64,000 nt of DNA from Asaia sp003994335 (lineage in GTDB: Bacteria; Pseudomonadota; Alphaproteobacteria; Acetobacterales; Acetobacteraceae). The notes beneath the pieces are model-generated. The model was not told the DNA's origin. It was given only the letters and a program-made list of their open reading frames with translations, and did not search any database. The stretch spans positions 62,001 to 126,000 of the forward strand of contig NZ_JBBCOR010000004.1 in assembly GCF_037151175.1 (NCBI RefSeq), given 5' to 3'. This document shows, in pieces, positions 41,198 through 50,239 of the stretch (positions are counted from its first letter, which is position 1; every line of letters starts with the position of its first letter). Position numbers and translations under genes: made by a program.

Positions 41198-41775
41198 AGG
41201 GCGCCAAGCTCACCGTCAGCTTCGGTCGACCGGCGACGCTCGTCGCCGGGCTGGCCGCCTTTCTGATCGTGCTCCTGGCCGATCAGATCAGCAAATGGTG
41301 GATTCTCGCTGTGTATCACCTGCCTGACCGGGGCAGCGTGGCCATCATGCCTGGGCTGAATTTCACGATGGTCTGGAACCATGCGGTGACCTTCGGCATG
41401 CTCGGGGGCGTGGGGTCAAAGGGCCCTCTTCTGTTTTGCACCGTCGCCTTGATCGCGGTACTTGCCCTGCTGTGGCAGACCCTGCGCACGCCGCGCATGG
41501 TCGTGGCGATTGCCTCCGCCGCCATCGCGGGCGGCGCCGTTGGCAATGTGATCGATCGCATCCGTTTCGGGGCGGTGGTCGACTTCATCCACGCGCATGC
41601 CTTCGGCTGGAGCTGGTATGTCTTCAACGTCGCAGACTCAGCAATCGTCTGCGGCGTCATCGCTTGGGTGATCGACTCGATCTGGTCGGATCGTCGTGAT
41701 GCAGCCTCCCGCACGCGCGCCGAAACGGGTGCCACCACCGTCCCGGGCCATGGCCCCGCACCGCACGAGCATTGA
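41194..41775 (+). CDS. lspA: Lipoprotein signal peptidase II
   Basis: 193 residues from GTG 41194, which overlaps the ileS TGA (GTGA). Four TM helices: LAAFLIVLLADQISKWWILA and others. Catalytic aspartates lie in GNVIDRIRFGAVVDFI and FNVADSAI, and VWNHAVTFGM replaces the more common N-x-G-x-x-F. It removes signal peptides of lipoproteins such as those encoded nearby. The longer frame from 41164 lies inside ileS and is rejected. Confidence 0.95.
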   Translation: MKGAKLTVSFGRPATLVAGLAAFLIVLLADQISKWWILAVYHLPDRGSVAIMPGLNFTMVWNHAVTFGMLGGVGSKGPLLFCTVALIAVLALLWQTLRTPRMVVAIASAAIAGGAVGNVIDRIRFGAVVDFIHAHAFGWSWYVFNVADSAIVCGVIAWVIDSIWSDRRDAASRTRAETGATTVPGHGPAPHEH

Positions 41776-41818
41776 TCTCTTGTCGATGCCGAAACGCTCC
41801 ATTAGGATCGGGTCCGAT

Positions 41819-42355
41819 ATGGCTCAGCTCTCCCTCCCGTCCGTCCTTCGCGTCCTGCCGGTTCTCGGCCTGACTGCGCTCCTCCCGGCTTGCTCCGGCT
41901 CTGACGTCTCGCGGGCTTTCGGCCTCGAACGGTCGATGCCGGACGAATATACGGTGACGACGCGCGCGCCACTGTCCATGCCGCCTTCCGAGCAGCTGAG
42001 CCTGCCGGGTCAGGGTGACCACACAGCGGATGAAAATCCCCGCACCCAGGCGCTCGAGACGCTCTCCCCCAACGCGGCTCTGCATTCCACCTCGGGCAGC
42101 GCCAGCGCCGGACAGCAGGCTCTGATCGGGGCGGTCGATCAGGCTTCGAAGGCCCCCAATAACGCCGAGCTCGGTGCCGCAGGCGCAGGACTGACTGATG
42201 AGCTGATGTTCTGGCGTGGCGGCAATGCAGGGAGCGTTGTTGATAGCGAAGCCGAAAACCGTCGGATACAGCGCGCCTCAGCCCTTGGACAGAGCCCCTC
42301 GACCGGTGCCACCCCGACCAAGAAGTCCAAAAGCTCTTTCCTCGGCGTCTTCTGA
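41819..42355 (+). CDS. DUF3035 / BamF-like lipoprotein
   Basis: 178 residues from ATG 41819 (larger frame from 41696 overlaps lspA). Lipobox LPAC with +2 Ser. MPDEYTVTTRAPLSMPPSEQ is the DUF3035 signature seen in the alphaproteobacterial BamF lipoprotein, an accessory of the outer-membrane protein assembly machine. The rest is Ala/Ser-rich and disordered. Sits between lspA and mutL as in relatives. Confidence 0.82.
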   Translation: MAQLSLPSVLRVLPVLGLTALLPACSGSDVSRAFGLERSMPDEYTVTTRAPLSMPPSEQLSLPGQGDHTADENPRTQALETLSPNAALHSTSGSASAGQQALIGAVDQASKAPNNAELGAAGAGLTDELMFWRGGNAGSVVDSEAENRRIQRASALGQSPSTGATPTKKSKSSFLGVF

Positions 42356-42378
42356 AGGGCGTCATCTGATGCCTGAAC

Positions 42379-44223
42379 ATGCCCCCCTCTGAACGTCCTT
42401 TGCTCCAGCCCCGACTTCGCCGTCTTTCCAACCACGTTATCGATCTGATCGCGGCCGGTGAAGTCGTCGAACGGCCCGCCGCCGCCCTCAAGGAAATTGT
42501 CGAAAACGCCCTCGATGCCGGGGCGACCCGCATCGAGGTATCATTGCTCAACGGGGGCTGCGACAGAATCGAGGTGAGCGACAACGGCTGCGGCATGTCG
42601 CCCGATGATCTCGTGATGGCTGTCGAACGCCATTGCACCTCCAAACTCAGCGATGAAACACTGACCCATATCGTCACGCTGGGTTTTCGGGGTGAGGCTC
42701 TACCCTCCATCGGCGCCACGGCGCGTCTCACGCTCACATCGCGGCAGCATGATGCCGATACAGCCTGGACGCTGCGTCTTGAGGGCGGTGCCCTGACACC
42801 CCCTAGTCCGGCCGCCGGGGCGCCCGGAACACGGGTCGTGGTCGAGGATCTCTTCTTCGCGACACCCGCCCGGCGCAAATTCCTCAAAAGTGCGCGTGTC
42901 GAAGGCAGCCACGCTGAGGGCGTGATGCGCCGTCTTGCGCTTTCTGCCCCGCATTGCGCCATGCGTTTCACGCTGGACGAACGCCCTGTCTTCGATTTCC
43001 CGGTTCAGAGCGTCATCGACCGTGTCCAGGCCGTTCTGGGCGAAAGCGAGTCCCTAATCGCGCTTGACGAGACGCGCAACGGGCTTCACCTGAGCGGTTT
43101 CATCTGCGGCCCGGCAGCCACGCGCTCCACGGCGGCGTCGCAGTTCCTGGTGGTGAATAACCGCCCCGTGGCCGATCCACTCATGCGCACGGCCATACGT
43201 GTGGCCTATCGTCCGGTTATCGAACCGGGGCGTCACCCCGTGCTCGCCCTGCATCTGCGCCTTCCCCATGACAGGGTGGATGTGAATGTCCACCCGTCCA
43301 AGACTGAACTGCGCTTTGCCGAGGAAGCTGATGTCAGAGGGCTTATGATCGGCGCCATGCAGCGTGCTCTGGGGCATGGCGCGGGCGAAGCCGGAGTCAG
43401 GATGCGTTTTGCTGCGCCCGCCAGACAGGCCATCCACTATCCGCCCCCGGACCCCGTGAGTCTTACATCCGGATTTATCGCCGCGCACTCGGCTATGGCG
43501 GGTTCGGGTGCCCCTGTCGCACTGAGCCCCGGAAGCGACATACAGGGATTTGCAGAGGGGCTTGGAGGCTTCGCGCCAGCAACTCGCCCCTTGATGGAGC
43601 CTGACCCGATCCAGCGCGCTTCTTTTCCGCTGGGGGCACCCGTCGCGCAGGTATTCGATACGTATATCCTGTCCGTCGGGCAGGATGGCGATCTGATTCT
43701 GGTCGACCAGCATGCAGCGCATGAGCGGCTGACGCATGAGAAACTGCTCGCGCAATATACGAGCGGCTCTCTCAAGGCACAGCGCCTGCTTTTACCTGAA
43801 GTGATCGACCTGCCTCCCGGCCAGGCAGGACGTTTGCTCGAGTGGAAGACCGCATTGGAGGCGCTCGGGCTCGAAATCGAGTCTTTCGGTGGGGGGAGCG
43901 TTCTTCTGCGCACCATGCCCGTCCTCCTTCAGGGGGGAGACGGCGTTTCGCTTTTGCGCGATCTCTCGGAGGAGCTGACAGCTGATCCGGATCTCGTGCC
44001 GGGTGACAGCGCGGCACTGGAACGGCGGATCGATGCTGTTATCGCCCGTATGGCCTGCCATGGTAGCATCCGCGCCGGACGTCGTCTGCAGCAGGATGAG
44101 ATGTCCGCTCTGTTGCGGCAGATGGAGCAGACGCCGAGAGCCAACACCTGCTCGCATGGGCGGCCGACCTGGCTACGTCTTGGGCGGGATGAGCTCGAGA
44201 AACTCTTCGGGCGCATCCGTTAA
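42379..44223 (+). CDS. mutL: DNA mismatch repair protein MutL
   Basis: 614 residues. GHKL ATPase: EIVENALDAGATRIEV, DNGCGMS, TLGFRGEALPSIG. C-terminal endonuclease motif DQHAAHERLTHE (DQHA-x2-E-x4-E), with ACHGSIRAG and CSHGRPTWLRL. It is thus the nicking MutL type expected in bacteria without MutH. Full length. Confidence 0.96.
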   Translation: MPPSERPLLQPRLRRLSNHVIDLIAAGEVVERPAAALKEIVENALDAGATRIEVSLLNGGCDRIEVSDNGCGMSPDDLVMAVERHCTSKLSDETLTHIVTLGFRGEALPSIGATARLTLTSRQHDADTAWTLRLEGGALTPPSPAAGAPGTRVVVEDLFFATPARRKFLKSARVEGSHAEGVMRRLALSAPHCAMRFTLDERPVFDFPVQSVIDRVQAVLGESESLIALDETRNGLHLSGFICGPAATRSTAASQFLVVNNRPVADPLMRTAIRVAYRPVIEPGRHPVLALHLRLPHDRVDVNVHPSKTELRFAEEADVRGLMIGAMQRALGHGAGEAGVRMRFAAPARQAIHYPPPDPVSLTSGFIAAHSAMAGSGAPVALSPGSDIQGFAEGLGGFAPATRPLMEPDPIQRASFPLGAPVAQVFDTYILSVGQDGDLILVDQHAAHERLTHEKLLAQYTSGSLKAQRLLLPEVIDLPPGQAGRLLEWKTALEALGLEIESFGGGSVLLRTMPVLLQGGDGVSLLRDLSEELTADPDLVPGDSAALERRIDAVIARMACHGSIRAGRRLQQDEMSALLRQMEQTPRANTCSHGRPTWLRLGRDELEKLFGRIR

Positions 44224-44292
44224 CGCCGAGAATAGACGGCCCTGAAACTTTCACCCGGCAAGGAGCGCGCCGAGCCGGGGAAGGTCAACCGT

Positions 44293-44994
44293 TCAGGAAG
44301 GGCTGTTCGCCATCTTGTGGCGCTTGGCGGTCGTTGGGTGGGTTACGGCAACGACATCGCCAGAGACGAAGAGGATCGAATCGACCGCGTTTTGCAGGGC
44401 GTCGCCTGCCGATTTCGTATCGCCGCCATCCATGAAGACCGAGGCGCGATGAACGTCACCGGAAATCATCTCCAGTGGCGCGAGGGCCACCACATACTGA
44501 ACCTTCGTGCCTACAACCTGCAGGTCCTGGTTGACCAGCTTGGTCTCACCCGTCTTCATATGTTGATTGGCATTGGCCAGAGCCGTCTGCTGGGCCGGGG
44601 CCAGTGTATCGGTCACGGCGTATTCACCCCCAACCGGCAGCCAGTGCAGCGGCACGCCGCTGACCGCCAGACGCTTGGGCGCACCATGGCTCGGGACGGG
44701 CTGCATCGCGTCTTCGGCCTTGATGAAGGCGCGATTGTCCTTGGCAGCCTTTTCGAGGCGGGCTTCCGCCTCATTGATCAGGCTTTGAGCCTGTCCATTC
44801 TGGTTCGAGGCGAGAGCCTGCTGGGCCAGAATGATATTGGCCAGAGCTTTCTGTCCATCCTTGGACAGACGGGCGAAATCGCGATCTGCATGAGCCTGGT
44901 CAGCCGCCATGGAGGCGTCCGCCGAAGGGGCGGCAAAGGCCGGTGCCCCGGCAACGGTCAGAAGGGCAGATCCGGCAATCATCAGGCGGCGCAT
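44293..44994 (-). CDS. YfdX-family exported protein
   Basis: 233 residues from ATG 44994 with signal peptide MRRLMIAGSALLTVAGAPAF. The mature part matches the YfdX family: RDFARLSKDGQKALANIILA, HWLPVGGEYAVTDTLAPAQQ and the closing helix GDALQNAVDSILFVSGD. In enterobacteria YfdX lies in an acid-stress regulon, and acid exposure is natural to acetic acid bacteria, but a role here is inference. Longer frame to 45069 has no ribosome site. Confidence 0.82.
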   Translation of the reverse strand: MRRLMIAGSALLTVAGAPAFAAPSADASMAADQAHADRDFARLSKDGQKALANIILAQQALASNQNGQAQSLINEAEARLEKAAKDNRAFIKAEDAMQPVPSHGAPKRLAVSGVPLHWLPVGGEYAVTDTLAPAQQTALANANQHMKTGETKLVNQDLQVVGTKVQYVVALAPLEMISGDVHRASVFMDGGDTKSAGDALQNAVDSILFVSGDVVAVTHPTTAKRHKMANSPS

Positions 44995-45101
44995 GGATGT
45001 TCTCCTTTTAAGGCGTCTCTTGATGAGACGGTTTGGGAAGAGAACGGAGCCCGGCACGGCATGTTGCATGACAAGCGCGTTAACACGACGCCATACAGGG
45101 T

Positions 45102-46007
45102 CTAGGTTGGGGGAACGGTCTCGCCGTCCGGGGGCGGCTTGCGCGAGGTGAGCACGTTCCCGGCAGAGGCTCCGGCAATGCAGAGCACTCCCATCCAGCG
45201 TGCGACCGAAAGTGTTTCTCCCAGCAGAAGCAGTCCCGAAATCGAGCCGAGAACAGGCTCGAGGCTGAGCAGGATACCCAGATCACGCGGCCCGAGCCGC
45301 CTCATGGCCATCATGTCCAGAATATAGGGCACCGCCGATGACAGGATGGCGACGCCCACAGCCTGTATCCCCTGATGGGGGTGGGTTACGGCCGGCGTAA
45401 GGGCGGGTATCAGCCAGGGGAGAAGCAGGATGCCGGCCGTTGTCATGCCCAGCGTTGTGGCCTGGGCAGCAGGCATCACCCGCCCGATACGAGTACCGGT
45501 CAGGATATAGATCACCCATCCCACAGCACTGATCAGCGCCGCGATGACGCCGATCGGGTCGAGATGCCCCTCGATATGGTCGGGACGCAGCAGCAGATAC
45601 AGACCGGATACCACCATGCCCGCCCAGACGAGATCGAGCAGTCGGCGTGACCCGATCAAGGCGAGGGAGAGCGGTCCCATGAATTCGAAAGCGACCACAA
45701 GCCCGAGGGGCAGGCGAACGAGCGCGATATAGAAGGCGAAATTCATGACGGCCATCGAGGCGCCATAAGGCAGGAGCAGCTTCCACATGCCCGGTTTGAG
45801 CACTGAAGGGCCTGGACGCATCACAGCAAGCAGGATGACGGCGGCGAGACAGACGCGCAGCCCCACCATGCCCTCTGCCCCAAAGAGCGGAAAAAGGCTC
45901 TTGGCCAAAGCCGCTCCGACCTGGAAGGACGAGATGCCACCGATCAGAAGGGCCAGCCCTCCCAGCTTGTCCAGCGGCGTTGCATGAGGGTGCTCGAGAG
46001 AAGCCAT
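45102..46007 (-). CDS. EamA/DMT transporter, RhtA-like exporter
   Basis: 301 residues with about ten TM helices in two EamA repeats, for example LALLIGGISSFQVGAALAKS and WVIYILTGTRIGRVMPAAQA. The conserved YILDMMAMRRLGPRDLGILL and LEPVLGSISGLLLLGETLS match RhtA/threonine-homoserine exporters. Substrate is uncertain. Stop at 45102 is 33 bp from the preceding cluster; start overlaps the parE stop. Confidence 0.88.
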   Translation of the reverse strand: MASLEHPHATPLDKLGGLALLIGGISSFQVGAALAKSLFPLFGAEGMVGLRVCLAAVILLAVMRPGPSVLKPGMWKLLLPYGASMAVMNFAFYIALVRLPLGLVVAFEFMGPLSLALIGSRRLLDLVWAGMVVSGLYLLLRPDHIEGHLDPIGVIAALISAVGWVIYILTGTRIGRVMPAAQATTLGMTTAGILLLPWLIPALTPAVTHPHQGIQAVGVAILSSAVPYILDMMAMRRLGPRDLGILLSLEPVLGSISGLLLLGETLSVARWMGVLCIAGASAGNVLTSRKPPPDGETVPPT

Positions 46008-48025
46008 CAGACGTCGAGCAGTTCGGCCGAGCGGGCATGATCCTGAATGAAGCGGAAGCGCAACTCCGGCTTGCGGCCCATCAGGCTTTCGACGCGGTCG
46101 CTGGTCAAGGCCCGGTCCTCGGGGGGGGTGACTACGCGCAGCAAGGTGCGCTTCGCTGGGTCCATGGTGGTCTGCTTGAGATCCTTGACCGGCATTTCGC
46201 CCAGACCCTTGAATCGCGAGATCTCGACCTTGGCGCCCTGCTTGAAGTCGCGTTTCAGACGCCGCACGCGATCCTCGTCATCCATCGCATAAATGGTCTT
46301 CGCGCCATGGGTCAGACGATAGAGCGGGGGCTGGGCCAGATAGAGATGCCCCTTGCGTACCAGATCAGGCATTTCCCGGTAGAAGAACGTCATGAGCAGC
46401 GAGGCGATATGGGCGCCGTCTACGTCAGCATCTGTCATGATGATGACGCGTCCGTAGCGCAGACGGGCGACGTCAAAGGTCGATCCTGACCCGCAGCCCA
46501 GTGCCTCGACCAGATCGCGGAGTTCCTGATTGGCCTTGAGCTTGTCTGCCGTGGCCGAGGCCACGTTGAGAATCTTGCCACGCAACGGCAGCACGGCCTG
46601 GGTTTCGCGATCACGCGCCTGACGCGCGGACCCCCCTGCCGAGTCGCCTTCGACGAGAAAGATCTCGGTATCGGCCGCGTTTTCGCGCGTGCAATCTGTG
46701 AGCTTGCCGGGCAGACGCAGGCGCCTCGTGGCGCTTTTGCGTGGTGTGTCCTTGCTCTCACGCCTGCGCAGCCGCTCCTCTGCCCGCTCTATGATGAACG
46801 CCAGCAGATTATCGGCCTGAGCCGGATTACCCCCCAGCCAGTGGTCCAGACGGTCGCGCAGCGCGCCTTCAACCAGACGGCTGGCCTCCTGCGTGGTCAG
46901 CTTTTCCTTGGTCTGACCCTGGAAATGGGGATCGCGAATGAACACCGAGAGCTTGACCGCCAGGGCGCCCAGAGCGTCTTCTGCCGTCACGGCGGCCGCA
47001 CGCTTCATGTTGCGGCTCTCGCCCCAGGCACGCAGCCCCTTGACCAGCGCGGCCCTGAAGCCAGTTTCATGCGTGCCGCCCTGCGGGGTTGGAATGGTGT
47101 TGCAATAGGAGGTCATGCTCGACGCGCCCTGCTCCATGAAGGCCACAGCCCATTCGAGCTTGCCACCGGTCCGTCCATCGGCGGCCTGGGGCAGTTCCGC
47201 CTCGCCCGCCCAGACAGGAGCCAGGAGCGCAGGGGATGCGCCGAGCTCAGCATTCAGGCTGTCCGCCAGTCCGTTCGGGAAATGGATGGTTGCCTCGACA
47301 GGGGTTTCATCGCCTGCCTTGATCAGGGCAGGGTTGACGCTCCAGCGAATGGTGACGCCACGAAAAAGGGCCGCCTTGGAACAGCACAGACGGTACAATC
47401 GCTGCGGCGAGAAGCTGAGCGGCCCGAAGATTTCTGGATCGGGCGAAAAGCGGATGGTCGTGCCACGGCGATTGGGCGCATTCCCTACCTGCTGCAGCGG
47501 TGTGATGGGCTTGCCCCGGGCGTAATCCTGACGCCAGAGCAGCTTTTCGCGCGCCACCTCAACCTCAAGGCGATCCGACAGGGCATTGACCACGGAAGAG
47601 CCGACGCCATGAAGGCCGCCCGAGGTATCATAGGCTTTGCCCGAGAACTTTCCGCCTGCATGGAGCGTGGTGAAAATCACCTCGAGTGCGGAGCGATCCT
47701 TGAATTTGGGATGCGCATCCACCGGGATACCGCGCCCGTTGTCGCGCACCATCAGCAGACGCGATTCTTCAAGCGCCAGATCGATGACGCTGGCATGGCC
47801 CGCCACGGCCTCATCCATCGCATTATCAAGAATTTCAGAGGCGAGATGATGATAGGCGGTATCGTCGGTACCGCCGATATACATGCCCGGACGCCGCCGT
47901 ACGGGTTCGAGCCCCTCGAGGACCTCGATCTGATCGGCACCGTAATTTTCGGGTACGGGAGCCTGCGCCGTCTTGCGGGGCCGACGGGCGGGCTTTTCAT
48001 CGCTCTGGAAGAGGTCGTCGTTCAT
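46007..48025 (-). CDS. parE: DNA topoisomerase IV subunit B
   Basis: 672 residues from ATG 48025 (MNDDLFQSDEKP). ATPase: LEGLEPVRRRPGMYIGG, DNGRGIPVD, GGLHGVGSSVVNAL. TOPRIM: EGDSAGGSARQARDRETQA, then MTDADVDGAHIASLL. PARE rather than GYRB is suggested by IGGTDDTAYHHLASEILDNA. Decatenates daughter chromosomes with ParC, which is not in the window. Start overlaps no gene; the leader holds two alternative hairpins. Confidence 0.95.
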   Translation of the reverse strand: MNDDLFQSDEKPARRPRKTAQAPVPENYGADQIEVLEGLEPVRRRPGMYIGGTDDTAYHHLASEILDNAMDEAVAGHASVIDLALEESRLLMVRDNGRGIPVDAHPKFKDRSALEVIFTTLHAGGKFSGKAYDTSGGLHGVGSSVVNALSDRLEVEVAREKLLWRQDYARGKPITPLQQVGNAPNRRGTTIRFSPDPEIFGPLSFSPQRLYRLCCSKAALFRGVTIRWSVNPALIKAGDETPVEATIHFPNGLADSLNAELGASPALLAPVWAGEAELPQAADGRTGGKLEWAVAFMEQGASSMTSYCNTIPTPQGGTHETGFRAALVKGLRAWGESRNMKRAAAVTAEDALGALAVKLSVFIRDPHFQGQTKEKLTTQEASRLVEGALRDRLDHWLGGNPAQADNLLAFIIERAEERLRRRESKDTPRKSATRRLRLPGKLTDCTRENAADTEIFLVEGDSAGGSARQARDRETQAVLPLRGKILNVASATADKLKANQELRDLVEALGCGSGSTFDVARLRYGRVIIMTDADVDGAHIASLLMTFFYREMPDLVRKGHLYLAQPPLYRLTHGAKTIYAMDDEDRVRRLKRDFKQGAKVEISRFKGLGEMPVKDLKQTTMDPAKRTLLRVVTPPEDRALTSDRVESLMGRKPELRFRFIQDHARSAELLDV

Positions 48026-48034
48026 ATTGCGTTC

Positions 48035-48068
48035 TTGACGGCCTCGCCGGGGCGCCGTCAAGCGCCCC
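48035..48068 (-). promoter_or_regulatory. Mutually exclusive hairpins upstream of parE
   Basis: TTGACGGC (48035-48042) and GCCGTCAA (48054-48061) form one perfect 8-bp stem. GGGGCGC (48049-48055) and GCGCCCC (48062-48068) form a perfect 7-bp alternative that shares bases with it. The pair lies 10 bp upstream of the parE start, on the minus-strand transcript. No U tract follows. Confidence 0.4.
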
Positions 48069-48088
48069 GTGCAGGGTAATGGTAGTTT

Positions 48089-48646
48089 TTAGGCGCGCGT
48101 CTTGCGATGGGTGCGACGCGTGCTCGTCGTGCGGCCATGGGTGACGGCCTCAGGAGCCGAGCAGGTCTCGAAAGAGGCCGGTTGGACGACGTCCTTGGCA
48201 TCCGCATAATGGGCCAGATCGGCGCCATCATCGAGCGCGTCAACCTCATCGAACATCGCCACGCGCTGCTGGCAGAAGATCGTTCCGGCCTTCAACCCGC
48301 CTTCGGACTGCACATTGGCCAGCTGGGTAATGTAGTCGTCATGCGCCTTGGTGGCGTTACGACCATAGGCGGACTTGAAATAGGAGTTCAGACGCTCCTC
48401 TTCTGCGGCCAGCTTGGGACGGAACTTGGTCACGAACGCATTGTAGCGCTCCTGAGCGCTGCAGGAGAGCGCCGTCACCATCAACTCGCTCTTGAGACCT
48501 TGCACGTTGAACGCTTCATGCGCCGGGGATTCGCCACAGCCTGCGGCGTAGGCGGCGCCCGAAGCGAAGAACGTCGTGGCCAGAAGGCCACAAGCGGTGA
48601 GGCGTGCGAAAGGACGCAGGAGGCGTTGCCGGGTCGAAAGCGACAT
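48089..48646 (-). CDS. Predicted exported protein, unknown
   Basis: 185 residues from ATG 48646 with GGAG upstream. Signal peptide (ACGLLATTFFASGAAYAA) then a mature domain of about 150 residues with SELMVTALSCSAQERYNAFV, SYFKSAYGRNATKAHDDYIT and FCQQRVAMFDEVDALDD, four Cys in total. The C-terminal 25 residues are Arg/Thr-rich. No family recognised. Upstream of parE and co-directional. Confidence 0.7.
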   Translation of the reverse strand: MSLSTRQRLLRPFARLTACGLLATTFFASGAAYAAGCGESPAHEAFNVQGLKSELMVTALSCSAQERYNAFVTKFRPKLAAEEERLNSYFKSAYGRNATKAHDDYITQLANVQSEGGLKAGTIFCQQRVAMFDEVDALDDGADLAHYADAKDVVQPASFETCSAPEAVTHGRTTSTRRTHRKTRA

Positions 48647-48980
48647 CAAGGGGCTCCAGAAGGGCAGGTCAGACAGGATCGGGCGCCGCGCCGGGCGGGC
48701 GCAAACGGGACAGGGAAATGCGGCGCGATTATGTCGCAGCAATTGCGGCGAGAAAATGCCCGCGAGCCGCTATCCAGGCCGATTCAACAAAAAAAAATAC
48801 CCGTTCCCTTTTCTTTCGTTTCCGCCCTGTCTTCCCCCTTCCTGTGGAACGCGGCTTGCGCTAGGGCCATTGACGAAACTGTTTCCTCAGGCGTTGATCC
48901 TGTCCGGAAATATCTCGTGTCGGGCCTGCTGGAGCAAAATGGCAGAATCGACTTTCGATGACATGTGTTCAGTGGAGTTG

Positions 48981-49511
48981 ATGGTGCGACTGCGTGGTTC
49001 TGCAATTACTCTCGTTTCGGCCCTGACCCTGGCGGCCTGTGCGCAAAAGCCCGTCGTCCAGCGCGTCGTGCCGCCCAATCCCTTCGGCTACCAGAAAGTC
49101 TCTGCGGTCTGCACGACTACCCCGGTCAAGACTGCGGCTGATGGCAGCATGAGCGTCGATATGACCGTGCGTAGCGATGATGGGCTGTGCGCCCTGTCCG
49201 TTCAAAAGCCGGGTAACACCAATTACCGTTCTTTCGGCGTCTCGCCTGCTCCCGAGCATGGCAAGGCGTTCATGTATAATTTCGACGACCACACGTACAT
49301 CACCTACACGCCCAGCACCGCCTATGCGGGCAAGGACAGCTTCACGGCGATCCTGATTCCCGGCGGTACCGATCCGCGCACCAGGCTGACCGTCAACGCC
49401 ACCGTCGATGCAACGGGTGTCGTGCGCGCTGCACCCCCGCCGGCTATCGTGGCGCCCGCCGCCAAGAAGCCTGTCGTCAAGCGCACGACCCGACACACCA
49501 CCAAGAAGTAA
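48981..49511 (+). CDS. Predicted lipoprotein, unknown
   Basis: 176 residues from ATG 48981 (ATG 48963 also possible). Signal with lipobox LAAC near residue 20. Two Cys, CTTTPVKTAADGSMSVDMTV and GLCALSVQKPGNTNYRSFGV, and a later YTPSTAYAGKDSFTAILIPG suggest an Ig-like beta domain, followed by a Lys/Ala/Arg-rich tail. No family assigned. Upstream gene is divergent. Confidence 0.7.
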   Translation: MVRLRGSAITLVSALTLAACAQKPVVQRVVPPNPFGYQKVSAVCTTTPVKTAADGSMSVDMTVRSDDGLCALSVQKPGNTNYRSFGVSPAPEHGKAFMYNFDDHTYITYTPSTAYAGKDSFTAILIPGGTDPRTRLTVNATVDATGVVRAAPPPAIVAPAAKKPVVKRTTRHTTKK

Positions 49512-49529
49512 GTCAGACCCATCAACGGC

Positions 49530-49548
49530 GGCCCGTTCCAGACGGGCC
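49530..49548. terminator. Possible terminator hairpin after lipoprotein gene
   Basis: GGCCCGT, five bases, ACGGGCC: a perfect 7-bp stem 19 bp after the stop at 49511. The following GTTCC is not a proper U tract, so it may act as a weak terminator only. Confidence 0.35.
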
Positions 49549-49683
49549 GTTCCAGCGGGCATGGCGGCCTCAGGTGCCGGACTTGGGCGTCGGCACTCGG
49601 GGTGCCCCGTATGAGGCCTTGTTCATGAACCCGTCTGAATGGACGTGACGGTTCGCCCCGGTAACATCAGAAGGCGGTTTTTC

Positions 49684-50133
49684 TCAGATCGAGAATGAAA
49701 TCGGCTCATGCACCGGGCGGCGCAGTCCGGCCGCCTCGGCCCGCCTCACCATTTCCTCGAGTGTCAGCGCCGCCATTTCTGCACGCACCGATTCGTCCAG
49801 GATCTGCCAGCAAGGTTCGATCACGTGGCGATAGAGCGCGCCCTGGGCCGTTTCTTCGGCGCCGGGCTCTTCCGACACGACAACGCGTACGATCTCATCC
49901 AGACCGATATCGCGTTGCGGACGGCCCAGCCTGTATCCACCGCGCGGACCGCGCACACTCTCCAGCAGACCCGAGCGGGACAAGGCCTGCAACAAGGGCT
50001 CGATCCCGCGTCTGGCCAGCCCCGCCCGTTCGGCAATATCGCCGCCACTCACGAGGCTCGACCGTCCGGCATGAAAGGCTACGTCGACCATGATGATCAC
50101 GGCGATCATCGCCCTGTCCCTGCGGAGATACAT
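49684..50133 (-). CDS. Rrf2-family transcriptional regulator
   Basis: 149 residues from ATG 50133 (upstream frame to 50268 lacks support). Winged helix with GGDIAERAGLARRGIEPLLQ and SRSGLLESVRGPRGGYRLGR, the Rrf2 signature. Only one Cys remains (EPCWQ), so it cannot hold the three-Cys iron-sulfur cluster of IscR and looks more like CymR-type members. Divergent from a cysteine synthase gene at 50240 with 106 bp between, which suggests it controls that gene and itself. Confidence 0.82.
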   Translation of the reverse strand: MYLRRDRAMIAVIIMVDVAFHAGRSSLVSGGDIAERAGLARRGIEPLLQALSRSGLLESVRGPRGGYRLGRPQRDIGLDEIVRVVVSEEPGAEETAQGALYRHVIEPCWQILDESVRAEMAALTLEEMVRRAEAAGLRRPVHEPISFSI

Positions 50134-50149
50134 GCGGCAATTTCCTTCA

Positions 50150-50189
50150 TGACAAATTACGCGCAATATAGCAGTTAATGCTGACAAAT
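50150..50189. promoter_or_regulatory. Repeated TGACAAAT boxes in Rrf2-cysK intergenic region
   Basis: TGACAAAT occurs at 50150-50157 and again at 50182-50189 with 24 bp between, in the short divergent promoter region. Two direct copies there suggest a regulator site, perhaps of the adjacent Rrf2 protein. Not verified. Confidence 0.3.
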
Positions 50190-50239
50190 CACAGAGCGGC
50201 ATCGCGGGAATAGACGTTGTGCCGCAGGATACGAAGGAT

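Noticed and set aside
41802..42971. Minus-strand frame of 389 codons across the BamF-like gene and mutL
   Set aside because: Antisense to two well-supported genes with no own motif.
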